Below, piece by piece: positions 1-9,124 of a stretch of DNA of 35,631 bases (positions are counted from its first letter, which is position 1; the number at the start of each line of letters is the position of its first letter). The notes beneath the pieces are model-generated. The model was given only the letters and a program-made list of their open reading frames with translations. It searched no databases and was not told where the DNA came from. The DNA lies in assembly GCA_025963675.1 (NCBI GenBank), contig JAOQAJ010000096.1, positions 1 to 35,631 on the forward strand, read 5' to 3'. Both the position numbers and the translations under genes were made by a program. The DNA comes from Segetibacter sp. Its GTDB lineage: Bacteria; Bacteroidota; Bacteroidia; Chitinophagales; Chitinophagaceae.

Positions 1-1193
1 ATACATCAGTTCAAAAGAATACTGTACCAAGTATCTGGAGATTTATCACCCGGGAAATGCGTGCAGTTGCAGAAGATTTACCGGCAACAGCTGTGCAGCC
101 TGGAAGACTTACTAAATGGTCTGCAGAAGGGATGTTAGCAAGGTTCTACCTAACAAGGGCAGGTGTAGAATCAACAGGTCCTACAGGAAGAAACCAGACT
201 TTCCTTGATAGTGCTAAATATTATGCACAGGACGTTATTGCTAATAGTGGATTACAATTATTAGGTAAATACGAGGATCTCTTTAAATACCCGTACGATA
301 ATAATAAAGAGTCTTTATTCGAATTGCAATGGGTTTATCAGCCAGGTCAGTATGGCGCTCAGAACAGCACACCAGCTTACCTGAACTTTAGCCCGGATAT
401 TGCTAACGGCGACGGATGGGGTGGAGATAAAGGAGCAACATGGTGGATGCTGAGCCAATACGAAGGATTTACACAGGTAGCCGATACTATGATAACAGGT
501 CGTACATTAGACCAAAGGCTGAAAGCAACTTATATGCTTCCTGGAGCCAGCTATCCTGAAATTACACAGGCAATGCCGACTGGTAAGCAAAAGCTTATAT
601 ACCCGAATGTAGGTGGCGATGTGAATTTTGCGGCTATTAAGAAATATGTTATTGGTAAAGCCGAGGATGTTGGCGGCCAGGCTGCCCAACAAAACTACCC
701 TAACGATACATACATGCAAAGACTTGCAGAAATGTACCTGATCTATGCTGAGGCTGTTCTGGGTAACAATGCATCTACAACTGATGCAACTGCATTAGAT
801 TATTTCAACCGGGTACACACGAGAGCAGGGTTGGCACCATACAGACTGACTGATCCTGTTACCGGTGCAGCTACTCCACTTACATTCGATGTTATTTTTA
901 AAGAGAGGGTGCTTGAGTTTGCAATGGAAGGAATGGCATGGTATGATTTAGTAAGTCTTCACTATTATAATCCACAGAAAGCTTATGCGATTTTAAACAG
1001 CCAGGACAGGGGTTTCTATAATATCACTCCAGACGCGTTCCCTAATCCTAATTCATGGACTATTAAGAAAACCAGATGGGCTACTACCGATCGGAGAGTT
1101 AATGCCAATGCAGGTAATTTCCGTCTTCCAATACCGTCTGCAGAGATCACCCAGGCTCCTAACCTGACTAAACCTGCTGTTGATTACCCATAA
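1..1193 (+). CDS. SusD/RagB-family nutrient-binding outer-membrane lipoprotein (5' end cut off)
   Basis: The reading frame is open from base 3, the window edge, so the N-terminus with its lipoprotein signal is missing; about 396 codons remain. SusD proteins sit on the cell surface as the lid of a SusC TonB-dependent transporter and bind oligosaccharides. What shows this is the C-terminal SusD architecture: TPR-like helices (residues with ARFYLTRAG near the start), the motif MYLIYAEAVLGN followed by YFNRVHTRAGL, the VIFKERVLEFAMEGMAWYDLV segment, and the terminal LPIPSAEITQAPNL block that ends nearly all members. It is followed after 34 bases by a TIG-domain glycan-binding lipoprotein, the usual susD/SGBP order. 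The downstream GH26, GH130 and GH27 genes point to mannan or galactomannan oligosaccharides as ligand; that specificity is inferred from context only. Confidence 0.93.
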   Translation, partial: TSVQKNTVPSIWRFITREMRAVAEDLPATAVQPGRLTKWSAEGMLARFYLTRAGVESTGPTGRNQTFLDSAKYYAQDVIANSGLQLLGKYEDLFKYPYDNNKESLFELQWVYQPGQYGAQNSTPAYLNFSPDIANGDGWGGDKGATWWMLSQYEGFTQVADTMITGRTLDQRLKATYMLPGASYPEITQAMPTGKQKLIYPNVGGDVNFAAIKKYVIGKAEDVGGQAAQQNYPNDTYMQRLAEMYLIYAEAVLGNNASTTDATALDYFNRVHTRAGLAPYRLTDPVTGAATPLTFDVIFKERVLEFAMEGMAWYDLVSLHYYNPQKAYAILNSQDRGFYNITPDAFPNPNSWTIKKTRWATTDRRVNANAGNFRLPIPSAEITQAPNLTKPAVDYP

Positions 1194-1227
1194 TCATTAT
1201 CATCATTGTATAAAATTTGCAAGTCAA

Positions 1228-2379
1228 ATGAAAACTTTAAATAAAACAATTTTCTTATTTATCATGGCCTTAGCCGTGGTAAGCAGCTTTACATCGTGTA
1301 AGAAGGAAGATCTTCCCAGCGGTGGCCAGCCTAGAATTATGTATGTAAGGGTCACAAACCCTACTTCTGCTGACTCTCTTTTAGTAGGAGCTGCCCAGGG
1401 TAACCTGATTGCTATCGTTGGTCAAAACCTTGGTGACGCTAAGGCGATGTGGTTCAATAATCAACCAGCTACTTTGAATCCTACTTATATTACAAATACG
1501 TCTATTATTGTAAACGTACCAACACCAATTCCAACAGTAATAAACAATAAGCTGAAAATTTATTTTGGTAATGGAGATTCCTTGCTTTATGATTTCCAGG
1601 TCCAAATCAGTAAGCCGCAGGTTAATAGCATGCTTTCTGAGTTTGTTAATGACGGGGATGTCGCTACAATCAATGGAAACTATTTCTATGCTCCATTAAC
1701 TGTTACGTTCCCTGGTGGAGCAGTCGCTGACATTGTTACGGTGACAGATAAGATATTACAGGTAAGGGTACCAAACGGTGCGCAGCCTGGACAGATCACA
1801 GTTAAAACCAACTTTGGCGAAACCAAATCTAACTTTTGGTTTAGAGACAACAGAAACATCTTCATTAGCAGCGATCCTTATGAGGGTTGGTGGAATGCTT
1901 CATATGTAGTTAAACCGTCAGATGTAAAAGCTGGTGATCCGGTTGCTATAAATGGCAATTACATTCGGGTTAAAAAGATGTTAGGGGCATGGAGCTGGAA
2001 CGAAATTGCTGGTGGAGCTGCGTCTGCGATGCCTAACCATAGCAAAAATATTCCTGATGCGGCTATTCTTAAGCCTGAGGATTACAACGTAAAATTCGAG
2101 ATCAATACTGTCAAGCCTTATAATGCCGGGATTATAAGATTAAACCTTGCGTTAAATGCCGAAGATAATAACGCATACCAGTGGAAGCCTCCGTACGATA
2201 CAAAAGGACAGTGGCAGACAGTCATTATTCCTTTTGAGGAGATCGTGGCAAGTTACAAAGTGAAACCTACTGTTAATCCTGCGGGTTATTGGACAAGAAT
2301 CCTGATCCAGGGACCTGGAGATTTGGATGCTGATATTTCGCTCGACAACTTTCGCGTAGTACCAAAGGTTATTAAATAA
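1228..2379 (+). CDS. TIG/IPT-domain surface glycan-binding lipoprotein (SGBP-B-like)
   Basis: A 383-residue lipoprotein. The ATG at 1228 is chosen over an earlier in-frame start at 1180 because it begins directly with a signal peptide (MKTLNKTIFLFIMALAVVSS) and a lipobox ending in Cys24 followed by KKED, typical of Bacteroidota surface lipoproteins. Two IPT/TIG immunoglobulin-like domains lie at roughly residues 37-120 and 125-200 (LIAIVGQNLGDAKAMWFN and GDVATINGNYFYAPLTVTF are the TIG signatures). The C-terminal 180 residues form a Trp-rich beta domain (EGWWNASYVV, GAWSWNEIAGG, YQWKPPYD, LDNFRV) like the glycan-binding domain of SGBP-B proteins. It probably binds mannan at the cell surface beside SusCD. 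It shares a transcript with susD and the next gene (29-base gap). Confidence 0.87.
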   Translation: MKTLNKTIFLFIMALAVVSSFTSCKKEDLPSGGQPRIMYVRVTNPTSADSLLVGAAQGNLIAIVGQNLGDAKAMWFNNQPATLNPTYITNTSIIVNVPTPIPTVINNKLKIYFGNGDSLLYDFQVQISKPQVNSMLSEFVNDGDVATINGNYFYAPLTVTFPGGAVADIVTVTDKILQVRVPNGAQPGQITVKTNFGETKSNFWFRDNRNIFISSDPYEGWWNASYVVKPSDVKAGDPVAINGNYIRVKKMLGAWSWNEIAGGAASAMPNHSKNIPDAAILKPEDYNVKFEINTVKPYNAGIIRLNLALNAEDNNAYQWKPPYDTKGQWQTVIIPFEEIVASYKVKPTVNPAGYWTRILIQGPGDLDADISLDNFRVVPKVIK

Positions 2380-2408
2380 AAATTGCTTACAGTCTAACAA
2401 TAAAAATA

Positions 2409-3980
2409 ATGATTAGGATTTTTAATAGGCCACTTCTGTCTTTGATATGCGTGGTGATATTGGTTGCAGGTTTTGTGTCTTGTAAAAAAGATAACAATGT
2501 AAATTCCAGCAAAGTTGAATTACTAAGTTTTGGACCAACCGGCGCCAAACCAGGTGATACATTGCGCTTTATCGGAAATAACCTAAATCAGGTTACTTCT
2601 ATCGATCTAACAGGTGCAACAGTTCCTTCATCTTCGTTTATACAAACAACGCCTGAACTTATATTGATTGTTATACCTCAGCAAACACAACAGGGTTTTG
2701 TAACGCTTAGGACACCCCAGGGCGATATTGTTTCTAAAACTAAGTTGAATCTAATGGTGCCTCTTAAGATCAGGACACTAACCAAAGAAGCAAGGCCCGG
2801 AGAAAATGTGACGATCACAGGGGAATTTCTGACATGGGTAAACAGGGTAACTTTTTCAAAGAATAAAGTGGTGGACAGTACAGGAATCGTAAGTAAGTCA
2901 TTAACCCAGTTAGTGGTTAAAGTGCCACTTGATGCCCAAACCGGACCGATAGTTCTTTCATACGGAGGAACAGAGCCAAAAGATGTAGAAAGTGCGGATA
3001 CGCTAAAAGTAACGCTTCCAGTGGTTACTGGTTTTTCTCCTAATCCCGTTAAGCATGGGACCAATCTTACTATTACAGGAACGAACCTTGACCTTGCAAG
3101 CAAGGTTTTGTTCACCGGTGTATCAACAGCGGTTGTAACATTTGTAAGTCAATCTGCTACACAATTGGTGGTACAAGTACCGGCTGCTGCTACAAAAGGA
3201 AAGGTGACCTTAGAAGCTGCTTCAGGTGTACGATTAGCTTCAACCCTTGACCTGGATGTTGCATTACCCGCCATTACTACAATGGCGCCAAACCCGGTAG
3301 CTCCAGAAGCAAACCTAACCATTACCGGTACTAACCTTGATTTGGTAAGTAGTGTAGCCTTCACTGGTATACCTGCTGCAGTGTCAACATTTGTTAGCCA
3401 GTCAGCTACCGAACTGGTAGTAAAAGTACCTGCAGGAACCTTAAGAGGGAAGGTGACTCTGAATGTTAAGAATTCCTCGCTGACAGTTCAGTCTTCTGCC
3501 GATCTGCAAATTGTTGGTTCGTCAGTTGCACCGATTATTGTTTATGACAATGCTCTCAGTTCTAATTGGGAAAAATGGGGCGGCTGGGGAACAACAGTTC
3601 AGGAGTTAGAGAGTACTGAACAAGCTCAGTCTGGAGCAAAGGCTATTAAAATTACCTACTCAGACGCATACGGCGCCATACAGTTACATCCGAAAACAAC
3701 GTTTGCATTCCCACCTCCAGGTTATACGAAATTGAAAGTCTCTATATATGGCGGTACTGGCGCAACGGCAACATCAAGAGTAGCCATTTATATGAAAGAT
3801 GCTACAGACCCAACCGATGCACAATCAAAAATCTTAACACTTGTACCCGGTGTTTTTACTACATATGAAATCCCTTTATCAGATTTCAGTAACAATCCGG
3901 CCAAGGTAAATGAGTTTGTCATTAAGAATTATGGAACCGCTAACATCACGATTTATGTTGATGATATCTTGTTCCAATAA
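2409..3980 (+). CDS. Multi-IPT/TIG surface lipoprotein with C-terminal carbohydrate-binding-like domain
   Basis: A 523-residue lipoprotein: hydrophobic signal at residues 5-24, then lipobox Cys25 followed by KKDNN. Four IPT/TIG domains follow at about residues 35-115, 117-200, 203-287 and 290-372, each opening with a P-G/P-N turn and a TITGxNL core. Domains 3 and 4 are near-copies (TITGTNLDL, then FVSQSAT and LVVxVPA), indicating recent internal duplication. Residues 375-523 look like a beta-sandwich carbohydrate-binding module (aromatic WEKWGGWGTT, later KIYVDDILFQ-type ending), similar in plan to the CIA30/CBM11-like ends seen in such proteins. The TIG domains likely act as a spacer that holds the binding module away from the membrane. 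It is the last gene before a strong terminator. Its ligand is inferred to be mannan from its neighbours. Confidence 0.82.
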   Translation: MIRIFNRPLLSLICVVILVAGFVSCKKDNNVNSSKVELLSFGPTGAKPGDTLRFIGNNLNQVTSIDLTGATVPSSSFIQTTPELILIVIPQQTQQGFVTLRTPQGDIVSKTKLNLMVPLKIRTLTKEARPGENVTITGEFLTWVNRVTFSKNKVVDSTGIVSKSLTQLVVKVPLDAQTGPIVLSYGGTEPKDVESADTLKVTLPVVTGFSPNPVKHGTNLTITGTNLDLASKVLFTGVSTAVVTFVSQSATQLVVQVPAAATKGKVTLEAASGVRLASTLDLDVALPAITTMAPNPVAPEANLTITGTNLDLVSSVAFTGIPAAVSTFVSQSATELVVKVPAGTLRGKVTLNVKNSSLTVQSSADLQIVGSSVAPIIVYDNALSSNWEKWGGWGTTVQELESTEQAQSGAKAIKITYSDAYGAIQLHPKTTFAFPPPGYTKLKVSIYGGTGATATSRVAIYMKDATDPTDAQSKILTLVPGVFTTYEIPLSDFSNNPAKVNEFVIKNYGTANITIYVDDILFQ

Positions 3981-3998
3981 TTATTGTTGATGTAATGG

Positions 3999-4057
3999 AA
4001 AACCTCCTGTAAAAAAGCTAAACGTATTGCTTAGCTTAAGCACAGGAGGTTTTTTAT
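3999..4057 (+). terminator. Strong intrinsic terminator after the SusD/SGBP genes
   Basis: An 11-base arm AAACCTCCTGT pairs with ACAGGAGGTTT. The loop itself contains a second helix (AGCTAA with TTAGCT). A run of T follows. It separates the binding-protein transcript from the mannanase/catabolic genes. Confidence 0.9.
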
Positions 4058-4561
4058 TTAATAATACTATCTATTCTATTCCGGGCAAAAGGAATGTTTA
4101 GAAAGAACATAGCAGGTTGGTGGCGGTTTTTCGATTCGTACGAACTTTACCACGGTCTTTTTCTGCATCGATATAAGCACCTGACTTTATATTTAACGCA
4201 ACTCTTATTACTATCTGCACCACATATTTTGCTGTAGTTGTCTTTGTTATCTTTTGTAACCATGCGAATGAAGTGCAACACACTCTTTTAGTATAAGGGC
4301 TTCAATAGGTTTAAAAGGGATAATTATAAATGTTTTTTTATTTTTCATCATACAGAATGTGAAGAATGGCATTGAGTTAACTGGAGAAAGCTTTTGCCCT
4401 ATCAAGGAGTTGGGCGACTATTAGAAGGACAAATATCATGAACAAGTGGAATGAATACCTGGGAGAGCCGCTAATGGAAGAACAAAGTATAGATTTCTTA
4501 TTTAACAACTATAAACCGTGCTTCGCAAATGATTGAGTCATTATCAAAATCTTAAACACTA
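4058..4561. other. Intergenic gap before the mannanase
   Basis: About 500 bases without a convincing gene. Short open stretches exist on both strands: 61 codons on the minus strand at 4098-4283, 47 codons on the plus strand from 4094, and 32 codons at 4438-4536 (starts MNKWNEYLGEPLMEE, with an AGAAGGA upstream). None has a recognisable family. The 32-codon one reads like protein and may be a remnant of a degraded gene. A TGGCAT at 4367 resembles the box described elsewhere in this window but serves no obvious gene. The promoter of the GH26 operon must lie here; no clear TAnnTTTG element was found. Confidence 0.4.
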
Positions 4562-5701
4562 ATGGGGCAATTTAAAGTTTTAATGACACTTTTTTTTCTT
4601 GTGCTTGTCGCCAGGTCTTCATCGGTTTACAGCCGGCAAAATTTCCCGGCGGATAGGAAGGCTACCGTGCAGACGGTTAACCTTTATCGGAATCTGAAAA
4701 AGCTTTTAAATAAAGGCATTATGTTCGGTCACCAGGATGACTTAGCTTATGGTGTAGGTTGGAAATATGTGGCTGGAAAAAGTGATGTCAAAGAGGTCAC
4801 TGGCGACTACCCTGCAGTGTATGGATGGGAACTCGGACGGCTTGAAACAGACCAGTCGGTAAATATAGATAGCGTTCCTTTTGCAAAGATGAAAGGTTAT
4901 ATAAAGGACGCCTACAAGGCAGGTGCAGTCATTACACTTAGCTGGCATCTCAATAATCCTTTAACCGGTAAAACTTCGTGGGATCCGGCTGCCGGTACGG
5001 TAGCTTCAATTTTACCCGGCGGACAAAAGAATGATTTATACAAGTCGTGGTTGGACAAAGTTGCAGTCTTTATACAAAGTTTGAAAGGGAGCAAGGGAGA
5101 ACTGATACCCGTAATATTCCGGCCTTTTCACGAGCTAAATGGTAACTGGTTTTGGTGGGGTGAAAAGTACTGTACTCCTGAAGAATATAAACAGCTTTAC
5201 CGGTTTACGGTTTCTTATTTAAGAGAAACAAAAAACCTGCATAATCTCCTTTATGCTTTTAATACAGATCGCTTTGGTTCTACAGATGAATTTCTCAAAA
5301 AATACCCGGGAGATGAATGGGTCGACGTAATTGGGTTCGACATTTATCAAAGGCAACAAGGGCAAGCTGCAAATCAGCAATTTGTAAAAGATGTTGATGG
5401 AATGTTGACAATGGTTGAAGACATTGCAAAAGAGCGTAATAAAATTGCTGCACTTACAGAATTTGGATTTGCGCAGGTACCGGACAGTACGTGGTGGACT
5501 AATGTATTATGGAGAGCTGTTGAGAAGCATAAAATTTCTTACGCGTTGGCGTGGCGCAATGCTGGTGCTAAACCCTCAGGTGAGAATGAATATTATTTGC
5601 CTTATAAAGGGCAGATCTCTGAAAAGGACTTTAGAGGGTTTTATCAACTTCCACAAACATTGTTTCAAAAAGATGTAACGAAAGAAAAGTTGTATAAATA
5701 G
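4562..5701 (+). CDS. GH26 endo-beta-1,4-mannanase, secreted
   Basis: A 379-residue glycoside hydrolase of family 26. Residues 1-24 are a signal peptide (VLMTLFFLVLVARSSSVYS). Family hallmarks are the substrate-binding MFGHQDDLAYG at 54-64, SWHLNNP at 127-133, the acid/base glutamate in FRPFHELNG (Glu191) with WFWWGE after it, and the nucleophile in ALTEFGFA (Glu300), followed by the W(313-314) and AWRNAG segment. Both catalytic residues are present, so the enzyme should be active. It hydrolyses internal mannan bonds, giving manno-oligosaccharides and mannobiose at the surface or in the periplasm. There is no lipobox, so periplasmic location is likely. It heads the catabolic half of the locus, followed by the symporter, phosphorylase and epimerase. 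Confidence 0.95.
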   Translation: MGQFKVLMTLFFLVLVARSSSVYSRQNFPADRKATVQTVNLYRNLKKLLNKGIMFGHQDDLAYGVGWKYVAGKSDVKEVTGDYPAVYGWELGRLETDQSVNIDSVPFAKMKGYIKDAYKAGAVITLSWHLNNPLTGKTSWDPAAGTVASILPGGQKNDLYKSWLDKVAVFIQSLKGSKGELIPVIFRPFHELNGNWFWWGEKYCTPEEYKQLYRFTVSYLRETKNLHNLLYAFNTDRFGSTDEFLKKYPGDEWVDVIGFDIYQRQQGQAANQQFVKDVDGMLTMVEDIAKERNKIAALTEFGFAQVPDSTWWTNVLWRAVEKHKISYALAWRNAGAKPSGENEYYLPYKGQISEKDFRGFYQLPQTLFQKDVTKEKLYK

Positions 5702-5914
5702 GAGAGTTGGAAGTTTGAGGTTTTGAGTTTAAAGTTTGAGTTGGAGGCCGACCGCCACAGACGAGAACCGGACAGTAAAAAACAAACCCAAAACTCGAAA
5801 ACCAAAAACCGTGTCGTTTAACTGCCGCCATGAAGTGAACGGTACAAGAGTGCGACGCAAGAAAAGTTGAAGAGAATTAACACTGCCGGGTTCAAAAAAA
5901 AAATTAGAGATTAG
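5702..5914. repeat. Intergenic repeat patch: poly-GTTTTGAGTTT inverted repeat
   Basis: About 210 bases between the mannanase and symporter genes contain short GTTTGAG/GTTTTGAGTTT units (5711-5742). These face complementary AAACCCAAAACTCGAAAAC units (5782-5809), making an imperfect inverted repeat. A copy of the AAGAGTGCGACGCAAGAA repeat follows at 5846. No ORF, terminator or clear promoter is seen. Such patches look like non-coding interspersed elements. Confidence 0.5.
5842..5866 (+). repeat. Interspersed repeat, GTACAAGAGTGCGACGC type, copy 1
   Basis: A 25-base unit identical to that at 10492-10516. The 18-base core AAGAGTGCGACGCAAGAA also occurs inverted at 10362-10379. It lies 49 bases before the symporter start codon. 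Confidence 0.8.
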
Positions 5915-7741
5915 ATGAAGTTACAATTAATAGATATCCTGGTAATGGTTGCCTACCTGGTTTCGATGCTGCTTATTGGCATTTTTATGCGCAAAAAAGC
6001 GAGCAGGGATAAGGAGAGTTACCTGATGGGAGGAAAAAAATTGCATTGGTTTCTTTTAGGCATGAGTGATGCTTCCGACATGTTTGACATCAGTGGTACA
6101 ATGTGGATGGTTGCATTGTGTTTTGTTTACGGTTTTAAGAGTATTTGGATACCCTGGTTATGGCCGGTTTTTAACCAGATTTTCAATATGATGTTTTTGT
6201 CGAAATGGCTTAGAAGGTCGAATGCAGACACCGGGGCAGAATGGTTGGCGACGCGGTTCGGCGTGAGAGGAGCAGGTGTAAAAGCTTCGCATAACATTGT
6301 AGTTGTTTTTGCCTTGCTTGGTTGCCTTGGATTTTTGGCTTATGGTTTTGTTGGGCTGGGAAAGTTTCTTGAAATTTTTGTTCCCTGGAATATTGTACAA
6401 CCTTATGTCCCATTCAATATAGGCCCTGAATATGTCCCCCATTTTTATGGAATAGTGTTTACTCTTTTTGCTATGTTTTACTCCATTCTTGGAGGCATGC
6501 ATAGTATAGTGATTGGTGATTTGGTAAAGTATATTATCATGAGTGTTGGTTGTATAGCTATCGGATATATTGCGATGACACACCTGAATGGACAGAAGCT
6601 AAGACTACCTGAAGGTTGGGATAGCCCTTTCTTTGGGTTGAACTTAAACCTTGACTGGCGTAACATACTTCCTGCAGCAGCCAAAAAGATCGAAGAAGAT
6701 AAGTTCGGCTTATTCGGAATCTTTTTTATGATGATGTGTTTTAAAGGTGTACTGGCAAGTTTAGCCGGTCCTGCACCTAACTACGACATGCAGAAAGTGC
6801 TGTCAACAAGATCCCCTAAAGACGCGTCAAAAATGACGGGTTTTGTATCGATTATTTTATTGCCGATTCGTTATACAATGGTAATTGGCTTAACAGTTTT
6901 AGCTGTTCTTTATTATAACCAGTTAGATCTTTCTGTTGCGGGCGGAGGTACTGATTTTGAGCGAATTCTTCCGGGTGCTATAAATAATTTTTTGCCTGTT
7001 GGTATTTTGGGAATTGTATTGACCGGCTTGCTTGGTGCTTTTATGGGCACTTTTTCCGGAACACTGAATGCCGCCCAGGCCTATATTATTAACGACATTT
7101 ATTTGAAGTATGTTAATCCGGGTGCGCCCAACAAAAGGATTATTTATATGAATTACCTGGTAGGTGTTGTAGTGGTTGCTGTAGGGGTTACTATCGGTTT
7201 TTTTGCAAAAGACGTAAATAGCATTTTGCAGTGGATCGTTGGTGCTTTGTACGGAGGATACATAGCGGCAAACATGCTAAAATGGTACTGGTGGCGATTT
7301 AATGCCAGTGGATTCTTTTGGGGCATGATGGCAGGTATAGCTGCGGCCCTTGTCTTCCCTTTTATTTTTACTGGTTTGCCATTATATAACTGGCCTTTAT
7401 TGTTTTTAATTTCTGTGATTGGTTGTATCGCCGGCACTTATGCTGCGCCTGCAACTGATATGAAAGTCTTGAAAAGATTTTATAGTACGGTAAGGCCATG
7501 GGGTTTCTGGAAACCAGTACATGATGAAGTAGTAGCAGAAAATGCTGCATTTGTACCTAACAAACGATTTAAGCTTGACATGTTTAATGTGGTGTTAGGA
7601 GTGATTGCTCAAACTGCACTAACAATTTTGCCGATGTACTTGATATTATGGATGAAGCTTCCGTTGTTGATTACAATTGTTCTGTTAGTAGTAATTGCTG
7701 TCATTCTGAAAAAGACGTGGTGGGATAAGCTGGAAGATTAG
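5915..7741 (+). CDS. Sodium:solute symporter (SSS family), probable mannobiose/manno-oligosaccharide importer
   Basis: A 608-residue inner-membrane protein with about 14-15 hydrophobic helices. The N-terminus (IDILVMVAYLVSMLLIGIFM) is followed by KKASRDKESYLMGGKKLHWFLLGMSDASDMFDISG, the signature first re-entrant part of SSS sugar symporters. A second hallmark is GILGIVLTGLLGAFMGTFSGTLNAAQAYIINDIY near residues 362-395, which carries the family's sodium-site region. SSS proteins couple Na+ entry to uptake of sugars. Its place between an endo-mannanase and cytosolic mannobiose-converting enzymes makes mannobiose the likely cargo, an arrangement matching the mannan cluster described in Bacteroides fragilis. 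Substrate is inferred, not read from residues. Confidence 0.9.
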   Translation: MKLQLIDILVMVAYLVSMLLIGIFMRKKASRDKESYLMGGKKLHWFLLGMSDASDMFDISGTMWMVALCFVYGFKSIWIPWLWPVFNQIFNMMFLSKWLRRSNADTGAEWLATRFGVRGAGVKASHNIVVVFALLGCLGFLAYGFVGLGKFLEIFVPWNIVQPYVPFNIGPEYVPHFYGIVFTLFAMFYSILGGMHSIVIGDLVKYIIMSVGCIAIGYIAMTHLNGQKLRLPEGWDSPFFGLNLNLDWRNILPAAAKKIEEDKFGLFGIFFMMMCFKGVLASLAGPAPNYDMQKVLSTRSPKDASKMTGFVSIILLPIRYTMVIGLTVLAVLYYNQLDLSVAGGGTDFERILPGAINNFLPVGILGIVLTGLLGAFMGTFSGTLNAAQAYIINDIYLKYVNPGAPNKRIIYMNYLVGVVVVAVGVTIGFFAKDVNSILQWIVGALYGGYIAANMLKWYWWRFNASGFFWGMMAGIAAALVFPFIFTGLPLYNWPLLFLISVIGCIAGTYAAPATDMKVLKRFYSTVRPWGFWKPVHDEVVAENAAFVPNKRFKLDMFNVVLGVIAQTALTILPMYLILWMKLPLLITIVLLVVIAVILKKTWWDKLED

Positions 7742-7891
7742 GAAGGAAGCCGTTAGCGATAAGCTGCTACCTATTAGCAAGATCATGGGAATAGCTGGGG
7801 TTGCGATTAACTGACAAAACAACAAAGCTTGCAGCCAGAGGCTAACAGCCAAAAGCTAAACGAAAATTTAATGAAATTGAAAATAATGCAC

Positions 7892-9112
7892 ATGAATAAT
7901 TACGAAAAGAGGCTGCAGGGTTTAGAGGAAGCCCACCGAAGGTTGATAACCAGACCCAATAGAATGGAAGAACTTGGGAATGGTGTATACGAAAGATATC
8001 AGTACCCTGTTGTAACATCACAGCATGCTCCATTAACGTGGAGATACGATTTTAACCGTCAAACTAATCCGCATTTAATGGAGCGGTTTGGTATAAATGC
8101 CACTTTGAATGCCGGTGCAATAAAGTTTAATGGTAAATATATTGTTGTTGTAAGAGTAGAAGGTATTGATAGAAAATCTTTTTTTGCTGTAGCAGAAAGT
8201 GAAAATGGTATTGATAATTTTCGTTTCTGGGATCGTCCTATTACAATGCCTGAGACAGAAAATCCTTCAACCAATATTTATGATATGCGTGTTGTGCAAC
8301 ATGAAGATGGGTGGATCTATGGTTTGTTTTGCGCCGAACGCCGTGCTCCTAATGCGCCTGAAAGTGATCAGTCATCTGCCGATGCGCAGTGTGGCATCGC
8401 GCGTACAAAAGACCTTGTAGAATGGCAAAGACTTGCTGATTTAAAAACACCATCACCACAACAACGTAACGTGGTTTTGCATCCCGAATTTGTAAATGGT
8501 AAATATGCATTATACACCCGTCCGCAAGATGGATTTATTGATGCCGGAAAAGGTGGCGGTATTGGTTTTGGTCTTGCCGATTGTATGGAAAATGCAGTGA
8601 TAAAGGAAGAGGTTGTTATTGACAGAAGAGTATATCATACCGTGTACGAAGCCAAGAATGGTTTAGGTCCCGCTCCTATAAAAACAGAAAAAGGATGGCT
8701 TCATCTCGCTCACGGAGTTCGTAACACTGCTGCCGGTTTACGCTATGTGTTATATATGTTTATGACCGACTTGCAAGAGCTTACCAAAGTAACTCATAAA
8801 CCCGCTGGTTTCTTTATGGCTCCGGAGGGACAGGAGAGGGTAGGAGACGTGTCAAACGTGTTGTTCAGCAACGGATGGATTGCTGACGATGATGGAACTG
8901 TATTCATTTATTATGCATCTTCAGATACCCGTTTACATGTTGCTACTTCAACCATCGATCGATTGGTAGATTATGTTATCAATACTCCTGAAGATGGTTT
9001 TCGTTCTGAAAATACCGTAAAAACAATTAATGAAATTATTGACAGAAATCTTGAAATAGCTTCTAAACAAAACGGCCCGCTATCTTCAATTCATCATGCA
9101 GTAAACGCATAA
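7892..9112 (+). CDS. GH130 4-O-beta-D-mannosyl-D-glucose phosphorylase
   Basis: A 406-residue cytosolic enzyme without a signal peptide. Start codons at 7871, 7886 and 7892 are all in frame. I prefer 7892 (MNNYEKRL) because it makes the catalytic aspartate of NIYDMR residue 131, matching the known numbering of the B. fragilis enzyme as I recall it. Family GH130 subfamily 1 features are [72 protein letters not shown], and phosphate-binding Arg/His in [19 protein letters not shown]. It splits mannosyl-glucose with phosphate to alpha-mannose-1-phosphate and glucose, saving one ATP per disaccharide. It stands 12 bases before the epimerase that makes its substrate. Confidence 0.93.
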   Translation: MNNYEKRLQGLEEAHRRLITRPNRMEELGNGVYERYQYPVVTSQHAPLTWRYDFNRQTNPHLMERFGINATLNAGAIKFNGKYIVVVRVEGIDRKSFFAVAESENGIDNFRFWDRPITMPETENPSTNIYDMRVVQHEDGWIYGLFCAERRAPNAPESDQSSADAQCGIARTKDLVEWQRLADLKTPSPQQRNVVLHPEFVNGKYALYTRPQDGFIDAGKGGGIGFGLADCMENAVIKEEVVIDRRVYHTVYEAKNGLGPAPIKTEKGWLHLAHGVRNTAAGLRYVLYMFMTDLQELTKVTHKPAGFFMAPEGQERVGDVSNVLFSNGWIADDDGTVFIYYASSDTRLHVATSTIDRLVDYVINTPEDGFRSENTVKTINEIIDRNLEIASKQNGPLSSIHHAVNA

Positions 9113-9124
9113 GAAACAGGGGAA

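Noticed and set aside
2678-3115. 145-codon minus-strand ORF opposite the TIG lipoprotein gene
   Set aside because: Shadow of the repetitive Val/Thr-rich TIG coding sequence.
4098-4283. 61-codon minus-strand ORF in the gap before GH26
   Set aside because: No recognisable family, no promoter or hairpin support; could be a gene remnant but not supportable.
4367-4380. TGGCAT site in the gap before GH26 considered as another member of the TGGCA box set
   Set aside because: No start codon at the right spacing except a doubtful 32-codon ORF 71 bases away; kept only as a background control.
6158-6583. 141-codon minus-strand ORF opposite the symporter gene
   Set aside because: Shadow ORF; low-complexity Lys/Asn/Gln content, no motif, inside an SSS gene.
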